Notes: generated by a model from the letters alone, not told the origin. Positions 1 through 8,159 are shown, numbered from the stretch's first letter. The stretch is 64,000 nt of DNA from Candidatus Izemoplasmatales bacterium (GCA_041649275.1 JBAZNL010000004.1:1-64000), one strand, 5' to 3'. A program made the numbers and translations.

Positions 1-85
1 CGCGCTTCTGAGAAGCCTCGGCGGCGACGATGCGGTAGAACGGTTTCTTCGTCGTGCCGAAACGCTGCAATCTGATTTTGACCAT
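1..85 (-). CDS. rpsP: Ribosomal protein S16, N-terminal part (cut by window edge)
   Basis: Only the first 28 codons lie in the window. The translation begins MVKIRLQRFGTTKKPFYRIV, the conserved start of bacterial S16, a small-subunit protein needed for 30S assembly. The ATG at 83-85 is preceded by a clear AGGAGGGA site at about 91-98 and by a consensus promoter. In many Bacillota rpsP heads an operon with ribosome maturation and tRNA methylation genes (rimM, trmD); that part lies outside the window. Confidence 0.93.
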   Translation of the reverse strand, partial: MVKIRLQRFGTTKKPFYRIVAAEASQKR

Positions 86-116
86 GGATTTCCCTCCTGA
101 TTAGCAAAGTCACCTT

Positions 117-145
117 ATTGTAGCAGATGTTCCGATGCCTGTCAA
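117..145 (-). promoter_or_regulatory. Promoter of rpsP
   Basis: On the minus strand a TTGACA -35 (140-145) and a TACAAT -10 (117-122) are separated by 17 bp, about 30 bp ahead of the rpsP start. The -35 lies inside an 8 bp inverted repeat, CCTGTCAA/TTGACAGG (about 138-164), just after ylbG. That hairpin lacks a U-run, so it is a weak terminator candidate at best. Confidence 0.8.
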
Positions 146-171
146 TGTTTTTTCCTTGACAGGGAGCGGTT

Positions 172-402
172 TCAGTCCTGAAAGTCGAGCTCCTGCATGT
201 CGGCGAGCGAGGCCTCGACCTTGCGCACGTTGTTGACCGTCTCGAGCTGCTTGGCGATGCGGTCGAACTGGCTCGCGTCGACGTAGCCCGCGAGATAGCC
301 GCGGTCCTCGTTTCGGTACGTGACGTGGACGCCGAGGCGTTCCACCTCGGCGATGACCTTCGGACTCTGATAGAAGACGATGATGCCTTTTCGCTGGATC
401 AT
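172..402 (-). CDS. ylbG: YlbG family protein (DUF2129)
   Basis: 76 residues starting MIQRKGIIVFYQSPKVIAEV, close in length and pattern to Bacillus YlbG, a small cytoplasmic protein of unknown role. The ATG at 400-402 overlaps the TGA of the upstream ylbF gene by 4 nt, so the two are translationally coupled, the same neighbour pair as in Bacillus. A longer reading frame extends upstream, but it only reads through ylbF out of frame. Function is not established for the family. Confidence 0.85.
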   Translation of the reverse strand: MIQRKGIIVFYQSPKVIAEVERLGVHVTYRNEDRGYLAGYVDASQFDRIAKQLETVNNVRKVEASLADMQELDFQD

Positions 403-785
403 TTCGGTGCCCCTTTCCCACAGTGGGTCGTCGTGCCGGCGCGGCAGGAGTCGAGGATCGCGCGGATCTCCGCGCCGATCGGCTCGAAGATGGCGTTGAT
501 CTCCGCGAGCGTCTCCCGGTAGCGTCGATATGCGGGCGTCGCGTAGAGCGCCGCCTTGGCGGCGGACAGTTCGGCCGCGCGCGATTTGAAGTCGGGATGA
601 TGCCTGCCGACGGCGGCGACGGGCTCGTAAGCCGCCTTCGCGGCCTCGAAGGCCGTGCGTTCGGCCGTCGGTCCGTCCGGTCCGAGGAGCCGGTCCCGGG
701 CCTCGGCGTAGGCGCCATAGGCCGGAGAGTTCCGGATCTCGTCGACGGTGCGCCAGGCTTCGATTGCGATGTCGGTGCGTTCCAT
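399..785 (-). CDS. ylbF: YlbF/YmcA family regulator
   Basis: 128 residues, mostly helical, charged and Ala-rich. The pattern MERTDIAIEAWRTVDEIRNS and the late segment with AEINAIFEPIGAEIRAILDS fit the Com_YlbF (DUF964) family. In Bacillus subtilis YlbF works with YmcA and YaaT in a complex that affects RNase Y and developmental gene expression; here that role is only inferred. I prefer the ATG at 783-785 because GGTGA sits five bases upstream; a GTG at 794 is possible. The C-terminus ends in a Thr/His/Cys/Gly run that may be specific to this lineage. Confidence 0.78.
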   Translation of the reverse strand: MERTDIAIEAWRTVDEIRNSPAYGAYAEARDRLLGPDGPTAERTAFEAAKAAYEPVAAVGRHHPDFKSRAAELSAAKAALYATPAYRRYRETLAEINAIFEPIGAEIRAILDSCRAGTTTHCGKGAPK

Positions 786-801
786 CTGAATCACCCATCC
801 A

Positions 802-834
802 ATTATACCATACCCGGCGGAATCACGAAAGGTT
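802..834 (-). promoter_or_regulatory. Promoter of ylbF-ylbG (extended -10)
   Basis: The minus strand carries TGGTATAAT (TATAAT at 802-807, with the TGn extension). A weak TTTCGT -35 lies 17 bp upstream. It is directly ahead of the ylbF start and downstream of rsuA. Confidence 0.6.
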
Positions 835-1539
835 TCATCCGATCGCGCGGCCGATCTCGGCGTAGGAAAGTTCGCGGTATCCCCCGGGAGGAAGCGCCGG
901 ATCGAGTTCGAGGCCGCCGATCGCGGTCCGGCGGAGGGCGACGACCTCGTTTCCGATCGCTTCGAACATCCGCTTCACCTGATGGTACTTGCCTTCCTGG
1001 ATCCGGATCCGCGCGGTCTTTTCACCGAGCGGCTCGACGAACGCGGGCAGGGTGCGGAAAAGCTGTTCCCTCCCGTCCCTGATCTCGACGCCCGCAAGCA
1101 GCGGCGCATAGTCGCCGAGCGGGTCCCGGAGCGAAACCTCGTAGGTCTTGAAGACCTCGTTTCTCGGACTGATGACGCGGTGCAGGACGTCGCCGTCGTT
1201 CGTGAAAAGGAGGAGTCCCTCGGCGTCGAGGTCGAGACGGCCGCAGATCGAGAGGTCGAAGCGGTCGTAGGGATCCTTCAGGAGTCCGACCGCGGTCGCA
1301 TGGACGGCGTCCGCGTTCGCCGAAACGACGCCCTGCGGCTTGTTCATCATGAGGTAGATCCACTTCTTGTAGAAGACGCGCCGGCCGTCGAAGTCGATCT
1401 CCTCGATCTCCGGATTCACGTCCGCGCCGGGATCGGCGGCGATGCGTCCGGCGATGCGGACGCGGCCCTGCCGGACGGCTTCCCTGATGTCGTTCCGGCT
1501 TCCGTATTTCAGATTGCCGAGGAGTTTGTCGAGTCGCAT
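835..1539 (-). CDS. rsuA: 16S rRNA pseudouridine synthase, RsuA type
   Basis: 234 residues. An S4-like RNA-binding domain comes first (MRLDKLLGNLKYGSRNDIRE..RVRIAG), then the catalytic domain with the family signature GRLDLDAEGLLLFTNDGD containing the nucleophilic Asp, and KYHQVKRMFEAIGNEV near the end. The family isomerises a uridine of 16S rRNA (U516 in Escherichia coli). The start at 1537-1539 is nine bases after the stop of the debranching-enzyme gene, and its AGGAGG site includes that TAG stop, so translation is probably coupled. Confidence 0.9.
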   Translation of the reverse strand: MRLDKLLGNLKYGSRNDIREAVRQGRVRIAGRIAADPGADVNPEIEEIDFDGRRVFYKKWIYLMMNKPQGVVSANADAVHATAVGLLKDPYDRFDLSICGRLDLDAEGLLLFTNDGDVLHRVISPRNEVFKTYEVSLRDPLGDYAPLLAGVEIRDGREQLFRTLPAFVEPLGEKTARIRIQEGKYHQVKRMFEAIGNEVVALRRTAIGGLELDPALPPGGYRELSYAEIGRAIG

Positions 1540-1548
1540 GGAATCCTC

Positions 1549-3468
1549 CTAGATCCGGTCGAGACCGTTCTGTACGTACGTGCGGAGCAGTTCGCCGACG
1601 CTCCAGGCCTGCGACGAGCAGCCGCGCGAGACGCGGCCGTGAAGGCCGTCGAAGATCTCCGCGACGCCGCCGACGCAGCCTTCGCGGAGATGGTCCTCGA
1701 AGGAGCGGCACAGCCGCTTCATCCGGCGCTTTGCGCCATCGGTCGGGTGTGCTTTGAGATAGGCGTCGACGTAGGTGCCGATCAGAAATCCCCAGGTCGT
1801 CCCCATATGGTAGGAGAAGTCGCGTTTCCGGAGCGGCCCGGAGTATTCGGGGACGAACCGCGGATCGCATTTCGAGAGCGACCGGAGCCCGTAGACGTCG
1901 AGGAGCTCCCGGGTCGCGACGGCGACCACGGAACGGATCCGCGCCTGCGAAAGCAGCGGGTGCGGGAGGCTGCACGCGAAGAGCATGTTCGGCCGGACCG
2001 AGGGGTCCTCGGGGTCGACGACGTCATGGAGGCACCCCTTCGCGGGGTTCCAGAAACGGCGGTTGAAGCTTTTCCGCACCCGTTCCGTGAGCGCGCCGTA
2101 ATCCTTGGGATCGGACCCGAGACGGCGCGCCAGCCCGTCCATGACGCAGAGCGCGTTGTGCCAGAGGGCGTTGATCTCGACCGGTTTGCCGTGGCGGGGC
2201 GTGACGACGACCCCGTCGATCCGGACGTCCATCCAGGTCACCTGGTCGAGACCCGACCCGGCCCGCATCAGCCCGTCGGAATCCATCCTGATCGAAAAGC
2301 CGGTTCCATGACGGTAACGGTCGACGATTCTGACAAGCGTCGGAAACAGGGTTCGCACCAAGGCCTCGTCGTCCGTATGCGAAAGATAGCGGTCGACCGC
2401 GTGGACGTACCAGAGCGAGGCGTCGGCGGTATTGTAGTAGGGATCCTGCCCGGCGTCGGGGAACATGTTGGGAATCAGTCCGTCCTTCTCGTAGCGCGCG
2501 AAGGAGGCGAGGATCTCGCGCGCCTCGGGGAAACGCTTCGTCACGAGACAGAGCCCCTCGAAGGCGATCATCGTGTCCCGTCCCCAGTCGGCGAACCAGG
2601 GCAGTCCCGCGAGCACCGTCGCAAGTCCCGTGGAACGCCGGTGCGCGAGGAACAGGTCGCCGGCGCGGACCAGCCGCGCGGCGAAATCGTCAACCATCCC
2701 GGCGTGGAGGACGACGTCCCGGACGCGGGTTCGGCTTGCTTCGACGATCGCTTCCGCCGATTCCGCGGGAAGTTCGTCGAGGGCGACGACGAGGGAGGCG
2801 GTGAGGGTCGTTTCCGCCGGAACGTCGAAGACGAGGGCGTAGGCTTGGAAGAAGGCGTCGACGCGGTCGTCGCCGGTCGCGGCGTCGAAGGCGTAGGTGA
2901 CGTCGGACGCGATCGCCGGATCGTGACGGACGAAGGTGCCGAGGGACGCCTGCGCGACGATCTTGCGCGACGGCGCCTTGTCGGGGATGAGGACGAGCCG
3001 CGCGCCCTCGGCGGTCGCCAAGAAGGTGAGTCGGTCGGGGGTACGGACGTCGCCGTGGTTCCGCCAAGTGAACTGCGGGACCAGGCAAAGATGCGCCGCG
3101 CGCTTCCCCGTCGCGATCCGGTAGCGGATCGCCACGGCGTTTCCGCCGTAGCGGGGGGCGACCGTCTTCTCGAGGGTGACGCCGCCGACGCGAGAACCGT
3201 AGGTCGCGACCTCGTCGAGGGAAAAGGTACTTGCGATGAGGTCGTAGGTCCGGCCGCCGACGACCATGGTCTCGTCGACCTTGGCGAGGAGGAGCGTGCG
3301 GTCGGTCGGGGGGTTCAGGCTGACGACGAGATAGCCCTGATGCTTGCGGAAACGGCGGTTCGTCACCGAACCGGCCGCGTAGCCGCCCATCCCGTCGGGA
3401 AGGTACCATTCCTGGGGCAGGACCCCGTCCTTCGTCCGGAGTGCCTTCTGGTCGTACTCGTAGGTCAT
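1549..3468 (-). CDS. Glycogen debranching enzyme (amylo-alpha-1,6-glucosidase family)
   Basis: 639 residues. The N-terminal domain has the characteristic EWYLPDGMGGYAAGSVTN pattern of bacterial GDE_N proteins; the C-terminal (alpha/alpha)6 barrel has WFADWGRDTMIAFEGL, DASLWYVHAV and GTTWGFLIGTYVDAYLK. The enzyme would hydrolyse alpha-1,6 branch points of glycogen or related glucans in the cytoplasm. The ATG at 3466-3468 has GAGGAGG a few bases upstream. It is the first gene of a two-gene unit with rsuA; no other glycogen gene lies in the window, so substrate and pathway are inferred. Confidence 0.86.
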   Translation of the reverse strand: MTYEYDQKALRTKDGVLPQEWYLPDGMGGYAAGSVTNRRFRKHQGYLVVSLNPPTDRTLLLAKVDETMVVGGRTYDLIASTFSLDEVATYGSRVGGVTLEKTVAPRYGGNAVAIRYRIATGKRAAHLCLVPQFTWRNHGDVRTPDRLTFLATAEGARLVLIPDKAPSRKIVAQASLGTFVRHDPAIASDVTYAFDAATGDDRVDAFFQAYALVFDVPAETTLTASLVVALDELPAESAEAIVEASRTRVRDVVLHAGMVDDFAARLVRAGDLFLAHRRSTGLATVLAGLPWFADWGRDTMIAFEGLCLVTKRFPEAREILASFARYEKDGLIPNMFPDAGQDPYYNTADASLWYVHAVDRYLSHTDDEALVRTLFPTLVRIVDRYRHGTGFSIRMDSDGLMRAGSGLDQVTWMDVRIDGVVVTPRHGKPVEINALWHNALCVMDGLARRLGSDPKDYGALTERVRKSFNRRFWNPAKGCLHDVVDPEDPSVRPNMLFACSLPHPLLSQARIRSVVAVATRELLDVYGLRSLSKCDPRFVPEYSGPLRKRDFSYHMGTTWGFLIGTYVDAYLKAHPTDGAKRRMKRLCRSFEDHLREGCVGGVAEIFDGLHGRVSRGCSSQAWSVGELLRTYVQNGLDRI

Positions 3469-3539
3469 GTCGTCGCCTCCTCGTCCACCGATAATATTGT
3501 ACCACGCGAACCGCGTTTGGCATATCCCGGGGCGATGCC

Positions 3540-3570
3540 TTGATGGAAACGGGACGTTTCGTGATATAAT
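3540..3570 (+). promoter_or_regulatory. Promoter of def
   Basis: TATAAT at 3565-3570 with a TTGATG-like -35 at 3540-3545 (19 bp spacer, longer than usual). Transcription would start near 3577, giving a leader of only about 14 nt before the chosen def start. This disfavours the in-frame GTG codons at 3576-3581 as starts. Confidence 0.6.
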
Positions 3571-3590
3571 AATGAGTGGTGATGAAGAAG

Positions 3591-4175
3591 ATGTTGACGA
3601 TGAAAGACATCCGCCAGGAAGGCGATCCGATCCTCCGCCGTCGCGCGGAAGAGGTCGCGATGCCCTTGTCCCAGGCGGACTATGCGATCCTGAAATCGAT
3701 GATGAACTACATCCTGAACAGCCAGAACGACGCGCTCGCGGCCGAAATGGACCTGCGTCCCGCGGTCGGCTTGGCGGCACCGCAGATCGGCGTCTCGAAA
3801 AGGATGTTCTGCATGAACGCGTTCGACGAGAAGGGCGAGGTCCTGCACCGCTACGCCTTCGTCAATCCGAAGATCCTGTCGAGTTCGGAGGAACAGTGCT
3901 ACGTGCCCGGCGGCGAGGGTTGCCTCTCCGTCGACGAGGAGAAGAACGGCCTCGTGCCGCGCGCGAAGCGCATCAAGGCGCGCGCGATTCTGGTCGACCT
4001 CGAGACCGCCCGGGTCGACGAGGTGATCGTCAAGCTCTCGGGCTTCCCGGCGGTCGTCTTCCAGCACGAGTACGATCATCTCCTCGGAATCCTCTTCATC
4101 GACAAGAAAAAGGCCGAACTGCCCGGCATCAAGCCGATCGAGTTCGTCCACGAGGAAGAGGCGCAGGCCGAATAA
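3591..4175 (+). CDS. def: Peptide deformylase
   Basis: 194 residues with all three catalytic motifs: GLAAPQIG, EGCLSV and QHEYDHL. The last two supply the Cys and two His metal ligands and the catalytic Glu. It removes the formyl group from the N-terminal Met of nascent proteins. The start is set at ATG 3591 because the product then begins MLTMKDIRQEGDPILR, like the staphylococcal enzyme, and GGTGATG precedes it. The insertion between motifs 1 and 2 (PKILSSSEEQCYVPGG) and the length fit the type 2 deformylases of Bacillota. It is monocistronic. Confidence 0.93.
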   Translation: MLTMKDIRQEGDPILRRRAEEVAMPLSQADYAILKSMMNYILNSQNDALAAEMDLRPAVGLAAPQIGVSKRMFCMNAFDEKGEVLHRYAFVNPKILSSSEEQCYVPGGEGCLSVDEEKNGLVPRAKRIKARAILVDLETARVDEVIVKLSGFPAVVFQHEYDHLLGILFIDKKKAELPGIKPIEFVHEEEAQAE

Positions 4176-4181
4176 GACGCG

Positions 4182-4210
4182 AAAGGCTCCGACGACGGAG
4201 CCTTTCTTCT
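4182..4210 (+). terminator. Rho-independent terminator of def
   Basis: A perfect 10 bp stem, AAAGGCTCCG/CGGAGCCTTT, with ACGA loop and a pyrimidine-rich CTTCTTTC tail. It separates def from the convergent flavodiiron gene. Confidence 0.85.
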
Positions 4211-4211
4211 T

Positions 4212-5429
4212 TCATTCCCTGCCCCGCATGAAGTTCGCGAAGCGGATGCCGAAGTCGTAAGCCTCCCGCAACTGGTCCGCCGATGGATTGAAGCGGATCC
4301 GGAGGCCTTCGATCGTCTTCATCTTCAACTGGGCGAGCCGGGCGAGGATGTTCGGGACGGCTTCGCCGCTCCATCCGTAGGAACCGAAGGCCGACGCGAA
4401 CTTTCCGCCGTCGACGATCGGGTTCAGGCTCGAAAGGATGTCCCAGACCGGTTTCAGGGTGTCGGCGAGGATCGTCGTCGAGCCGATCAGGAAGGCGTCG
4501 GCCGCCTGGATGCGGTCGACGATGTAGTGCGTCATCGTGCCGACGATGTCGATCGTCTCGACCTTGACCTTGCCTTCGAACGCGGCCTCGACGCCCTTCT
4601 TCACTTCCGCCGACATCTTGAGCGTGTAGCCGTACGCACTCGCGATCGGAATCACGACGAGCGGGATCTCGTTCTTCGGCCGGATCTCGGCCCACTTGGC
4701 GTAGAGCGCCTTCGCCTCCTCGATGTTGGTCTCGTCGAGGACGGGGCCGTGGCTCGTGGCGACGTACTTGAGGGGCAGGTCCTTGATCCGCTCGAGACCC
4801 TTCTGGACGAACTTCCTGAACGGCGACATGATCGCGTCGAAGTAGTCCTTGAGTGCCTTCCGGTAGTCGTCCTGGTTCTTGACGTTCTTGGCGAAGACGC
4901 CTTCGAAGGCGTAGTGGGCGCCGAAGAAGTCGCAGGTGAAGAGGATCTTGTCCTCTTCGAGCCAGGTGAACATCGTGTCCGGCCAGTGCAGGTTGGGCAG
5001 CGTGAAGAACCGGAGGGACCGGTTCCCGAGCGAGAGGACGGCGTCGTCCTTCGCCTGGACCGCCTTGAACGGGCGGTTGACGATCTCCTTCAGGTTGGAA
5101 AGACCGGCCGCCGTGGCGACGACGGTCAGGTCGGGATTCAGATCGAGCAGTCTGGCGACCGATCCGGAATGGTCCGGTTCGGTATGGTTCAGGACGACGT
5201 AGTCGATGTCCTTGAAGTCGACGAGCGACTGCACCTTGGCGATGTAGTCGTCCTGAAAATTGACCTTCGCGGTATCGATCAGGGCCGTCTTCTCGCTGCC
5301 GACGACCAGGTAGGCGTTGTAGGTCGTGCCGAATTCGGTCTCCATCACGATGTCGAAGACGCGGAGGTCGTAGTCGTTGACGCCGACCCACCAGAGTTTC
5401 TCGGCGAGCTTCTTGACTTTGGTCTGCAT
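4212..5429 (-). CDS. Flavodiiron protein (A-type, lactamase-flavodoxin)
   Basis: 405 residues. The N-terminal metallo-beta-lactamase-like domain holds the diiron ligand motif NHTEPDHSGS, then WPDTMFTW and the late SHGP ligand; the C-terminal half is a flavodoxin domain (from about residue 245) with a phosphate-loop-like IASAYGYTLKM. There is no rubredoxin domain. The family reduces O2 or NO to water or N2O in the cytoplasm of anaerobes and microaerophiles. ATG 5427-5429 is favoured over an in-frame ATG at 5447 because GGGAGGAGTG precedes it. Confidence 0.9.
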   Translation of the reverse strand: MQTKVKKLAEKLWWVGVNDYDLRVFDIVMETEFGTTYNAYLVVGSEKTALIDTAKVNFQDDYIAKVQSLVDFKDIDYVVLNHTEPDHSGSVARLLDLNPDLTVVATAAGLSNLKEIVNRPFKAVQAKDDAVLSLGNRSLRFFTLPNLHWPDTMFTWLEEDKILFTCDFFGAHYAFEGVFAKNVKNQDDYRKALKDYFDAIMSPFRKFVQKGLERIKDLPLKYVATSHGPVLDETNIEEAKALYAKWAEIRPKNEIPLVVIPIASAYGYTLKMSAEVKKGVEAAFEGKVKVETIDIVGTMTHYIVDRIQAADAFLIGSTTILADTLKPVWDILSSLNPIVDGGKFASAFGSYGWSGEAVPNILARLAQLKMKTIEGLRIRFNPSADQLREAYDFGIRFANFMRGRE

Positions 5430-5549
5430 GGTTCTCACTCCTCCCATCCATTATACTCCAAGAGGGCTTACCGTGAAAACCGGATGCACGCGAAACGCTC
5501 GTTCAACGGGCGGAAAACGACGAAGAACCCCTGCGGAGAGGGGCGTGGA

Positions 5550-6356
5550 TCAGAAGACGGGGACGACGGAGACGCCGTAGGAGGCCGCGATGAAGTCCCT
5601 GACGGCCTGGGTGCGGAGCGCTTCGAGCAGGACCGCGATCGCCTCGGCGTTCTCGGTTCCCGCGCGCACGGCGATGATGTTCGCATAGAGGTCCGCGGCC
5701 GCCGAGTCGACGGCTTCGGAGACGAGGAGCCGGTCGGTCACGCCGGCCTCGATCGCGTAGTTGCCGTTGATGACGGCGAAAGCGACGTCTTCGAGCCGCG
5801 AGGGGATCGCGGCCGCCTCGAGCTCGACGATCTCGAGACCGAAGGGGTTGGAGACGATGTCGAGTACGGTCGCCGACAGGCCGGCGCCATCCGCCAGCCC
5901 GATCAGTCCGTTCGCCTCGAGGAGGAGGAGCGCCCGGGCGAGGTTCGAGGCGTCGTTCGGGACGGCGACGGAGGATCCCGACGGGATCGCCGAAAGGTCG
6001 TCCTCGGTGCCGGCGTAGAGGCCGAGCGGTTCGAAGTGGATCGCGCCGGCCGAGACGAGCGACGTCCCGTGGGCGGCGTTGTAGGAGTTCAGGTAAGGCA
6101 CGTGCTGGAAGAAGTTGGCGTCGAGTTCGCCGGCGGCGAGGGCGTCGTCGGGCAGGACGTAGTCGGTGAAGACGACGATTTCGAGTTCGTAGCCGCGGGC
6201 TTCGACGACGGCGCGGACGGCTTCGAGGATCTCGGCGTGGGGGACCGGCGTGGCGCCGATCGTGATCGTCTTGTCGGCGATGTTCGCCTTGCCGGAACAG
6301 CCGGCGAGGGCGAAGAGGACGAGGAGCGCGGAAAGGGACGACAGGATCTTTTTCAT
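5550..6356 (-). CDS. metQ: Methionine ABC transporter substrate-binding lipoprotein
   Basis: 268 residues. Signal peptide and lipobox LFALAGCSGK, then the NlpA/MetQ core: TITIGATPVPHAEILEAV, ELDANFFQHVPYL and the terminal GVSVVP. It should bind methionine outside the membrane and deliver it to MetI. It is the last gene of metNIQ, 42 bp after metI, with AGGAGATTTC before the ATG. The motif layout is that of a full-length family member. Confidence 0.92.
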   Translation of the reverse strand: MKKILSSLSALLVLFALAGCSGKANIADKTITIGATPVPHAEILEAVRAVVEARGYELEIVVFTDYVLPDDALAAGELDANFFQHVPYLNSYNAAHGTSLVSAGAIHFEPLGLYAGTEDDLSAIPSGSSVAVPNDASNLARALLLLEANGLIGLADGAGLSATVLDIVSNPFGLEIVELEAAAIPSRLEDVAFAVINGNYAIEAGVTDRLLVSEAVDSAAADLYANIIAVRAGTENAEAIAVLLEALRTQAVRDFIAASYGVSVVPVF

Positions 6357-6398
6357 GGGGTGAAATCTCCTTTTTGATTTTTAGTGGGATGGCTTGGA

Positions 6399-7058
6399 TC
6401 AGCGGAGGCGTCGGTCGATCCTGCGGGCGATCGCATTCGATGCGATCTGGATCGCTTCGACCAGGACGATGAGGATCAGGATCGTGACGAGCATGACGTC
6501 CGTCCTGTAGTTGTAGTAACCGTAGCGGATGGCGATGTCGCCGAGACCGCCGCCGCCGGCGGCACCGGCCATCGCCGAAGAACCGAGCAGGGCGATCGCG
6601 ACGATCGGAATCTGGCGGACGAGGATGGGAAGCGCCTCGACGAGGTAGACCTTCCGGACGATCTGCCAGGGGGTCGCGCCCATCGCGACGACGGTCTCGA
6701 TCAGGGTCGGCGGAAGCTCGGCGAGGGCCGCCTCGACGACGCGGGCGACGAAGGGGGCCGCCGCGATCGCGAGCGGCACGATCGCGCCGACGGTGCCGAT
6801 CGAGGTGCCGACGACGAAGCGCGAGAACGGGATCAAAAGCATCATCAGGATCACGAACGGGATCGAGCGCATCGTGTCGACCGTCCATCCGAGGATCGCG
6901 CGGACCCGTTTCCGGGGGACGATCCCGTCCGGTTTCGAGACGGCGAGGACGACGCCGGCGGGCAGGCCGAGGAGGACGGCGAAGAACAGCGAGAGGGACA
7001 CCATCGCGACCGTCTCGCCGGTGCCTTCGAGCAGCAGGGGGATGAGTTCGGTCATCAT
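6399..7058 (-). CDS. metI: Methionine ABC transporter permease
   Basis: 219 residues with five predicted membrane helices and the EAA-type cytoplasmic loop (ETVVAMGATPWQIVRKVYLVEALP), followed by SSAMAGAAGGGGLGDIAIRYGYY, typical of MetI. The ATG at 7056-7058 overlaps the metN stop (ATGATGA). A second ATG three bases later has better spacing from the AGGAGG, so the exact start is uncertain by one codon. Confidence 0.92.
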   Translation of the reverse strand: MMTELIPLLLEGTGETVAMVSLSLFFAVLLGLPAGVVLAVSKPDGIVPRKRVRAILGWTVDTMRSIPFVILMMLLIPFSRFVVGTSIGTVGAIVPLAIAAAPFVARVVEAALAELPPTLIETVVAMGATPWQIVRKVYLVEALPILVRQIPIVAIALLGSSAMAGAAGGGGLGDIAIRYGYYNYRTDVMLVTILILIVLVEAIQIASNAIARRIDRRLR

Positions 7059-7795
7059 GACACCTCCTCTCCGAGAAGCAGCCGCGTGATCGGCGCGCGC
7101 GGGTTCGTAAACACCGATCCGGTCGGCCCGCTCTCCGCGACCGCGCCCCGGTCGAGGACGACGACGTCGTCGCAGAGGGCGCGGACGATCCCGATCTCGT
7201 GGGTGACGACCACGACGGTGACGCCTTGTTCGCGGTTGATCCGCGAGAGGAGCGCGACGACGTCGCGGGTGGTGATCCCGTCGAGGGCGCTCGTCGGCTC
7301 GTCGCAAAGCAGGATGCGGGGCGAGGGGGCCAGCGCGCGGGCGATCGCCACCCGCTGCATCTGTCCGCCGGAGAGCGTCGCGGGATGGCGTTTCGCCTTG
7401 TCGGCGAGGCCGACGAGGTCCAGCAGTTTTGCGACGCGGGCATCGGCCTTCGCCTTCGGCCAACCGAGGATCGCAAGCGGGAAACCGACGTTTTCCGCGA
7501 CGGTCCGCTGCAGGAGCAGGTTGTATCCCTGGAAGACGACGCCGAGCGACTGACGGAGGTTTCGGAGCGCGAGCGGATCGAGGCCGGCAACGGCCTTCCC
7601 GTCGATCTCGATTGCGCCGGCGTCCGGTTTCGCGAGCCCGGCGATGCAGCGGAGGAGGGTCGACTTGCCGGCGCCGGACATCCCGATGACGCCGGTGACG
7701 GCGCCCTCGCGGATTTCGAAGTCGACGTCGTCGAGGGCGGCGACGTCGCCGTCCGCGCCGGCGAAACGCTTGGTGAGATGGTTGATCCGGATCAT
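7055..7795 (-). CDS. metN: Methionine ABC transporter ATPase, short form
   Basis: 246 residues: Walker A GMSGAGKST, Q-loop GVVFQGYNLL, signature LSGGQMQRVAIARAL, Walker B ILLCDEPTSALD, H-loop VVVTHE. Typical MetN proteins run to about 340 residues with a C-terminal NIL/ACT regulatory domain that senses intracellular methionine; this one stops soon after the ATPase core (GSVFTNPRAPITRLLLGEEVS), so that domain is absent. ATG 7793-7795 has AAAGGAG upstream. A 320 nt leader with T-box features precedes it and probably supplies methionine control. Confidence 0.9.
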   Translation of the reverse strand: MIRINHLTKRFAGADGDVAALDDVDFEIREGAVTGVIGMSGAGKSTLLRCIAGLAKPDAGAIEIDGKAVAGLDPLALRNLRQSLGVVFQGYNLLLQRTVAENVGFPLAILGWPKAKADARVAKLLDLVGLADKAKRHPATLSGGQMQRVAIARALAPSPRILLCDEPTSALDGITTRDVVALLSRINREQGVTVVVVTHEIGIVRALCDDVVVLDRGAVAESGPTGSVFTNPRAPITRLLLGEEVS

Positions 7796-7860
7796 GGAAG
7801 CTCCTTTCCGAAACGAAAAAGCGGAGACTCGAGAGAGTATCCGCGGCTTATCATGTTTTG

Positions 7861-8085
7861 ATCTCAAAAAGCCATCCGGGAGTCCTTTCGGACCAACAAA
7901 AAAGATGACGGTTCGAGTACGCCAAATGATTCTCTGGTTATACTCTATCGCGGTAACGGGCAACCCCGTCGCAGCCTAACCGTCACGGTTCGGTGCGCGA
8001 CTCCGAGATCATCTCCGCGAACGCATGCATTGCCCCCTCGCACCTGCCGGGGCTCTCTTGGAATGCTTCTGTTCGCGGCACTTCT
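7861..8085 (-). ncRNA. T-box riboswitch, Met specifier (leader of metNIQ)
   Basis: Read 5'-3' on the minus strand. Stem I closes with CCGCGAAC (8078-8071) and GTTCGCGG (8022-8015); an inner helix is GCATT/AATGC. The distal part has AGAGAG (8058-8053) and GGTGCGAGG (8043-8035), the AG-bulge and GGUGNRA-type T-loop signatures. The 3' side of the internal loop reads AUGC, with AUG (8026-8024) in specifier position, a methionine codon. Downstream come GGAGTCGCGCACC and CCCGTTACCGCGATAGAG, usual in stem II/III, then a hairpin GGTCC-GAAA-GGACT with TTTTT (7870-7866). A canonical AGGGTGGNACCGCG antiterminator box is not obvious (nearest GAACCGTC, 7913-7906). Confidence 0.75.
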
Positions 8086-8122
8086 CTTCGATGTCTTTCG
8101 TTTCGATCGAATTGTTAGCACG

Positions 8123-8150
8123 ATTATACCAGATTCAAAGCGGAAATCAA
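8123..8150 (-). promoter_or_regulatory. Promoter of metNIQ operon
   Basis: TTGATT (8145-8150) and TATAAT (8123-8128) on the minus strand with a 16 bp spacer. Transcription would begin near 8117, about 320 nt before metN, leaving room for the full T-box leader. Confidence 0.78.
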
Positions 8151-8159
8151 GAGGGCGGA

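Noticed and set aside
138..164. CCTGTCAA/TTGACAGG hairpin as the terminator of ylbG
   Set aside because: No U-run follows on the minus strand, and one arm is the -35 of the rpsP promoter; it may be chance.
982..3543. An 853-residue open frame on the plus strand opposite rsuA and the debranching enzyme
   Set aside because: It is antisense to two well-supported genes; its composition (Arg/Val/Gly/Asp/Glu) is typical of a shadow frame in GC-rich DNA and it lacks a ribosome binding site.
7861..8117. SAM-I (S-box) riboswitch upstream of metN
   Set aside because: The conserved S-box core (GAGGGA.., GAUGAA, GCAACC, GGUGC.AAUUCC) is absent, while T-box stem I signatures and an AUG specifier are present.
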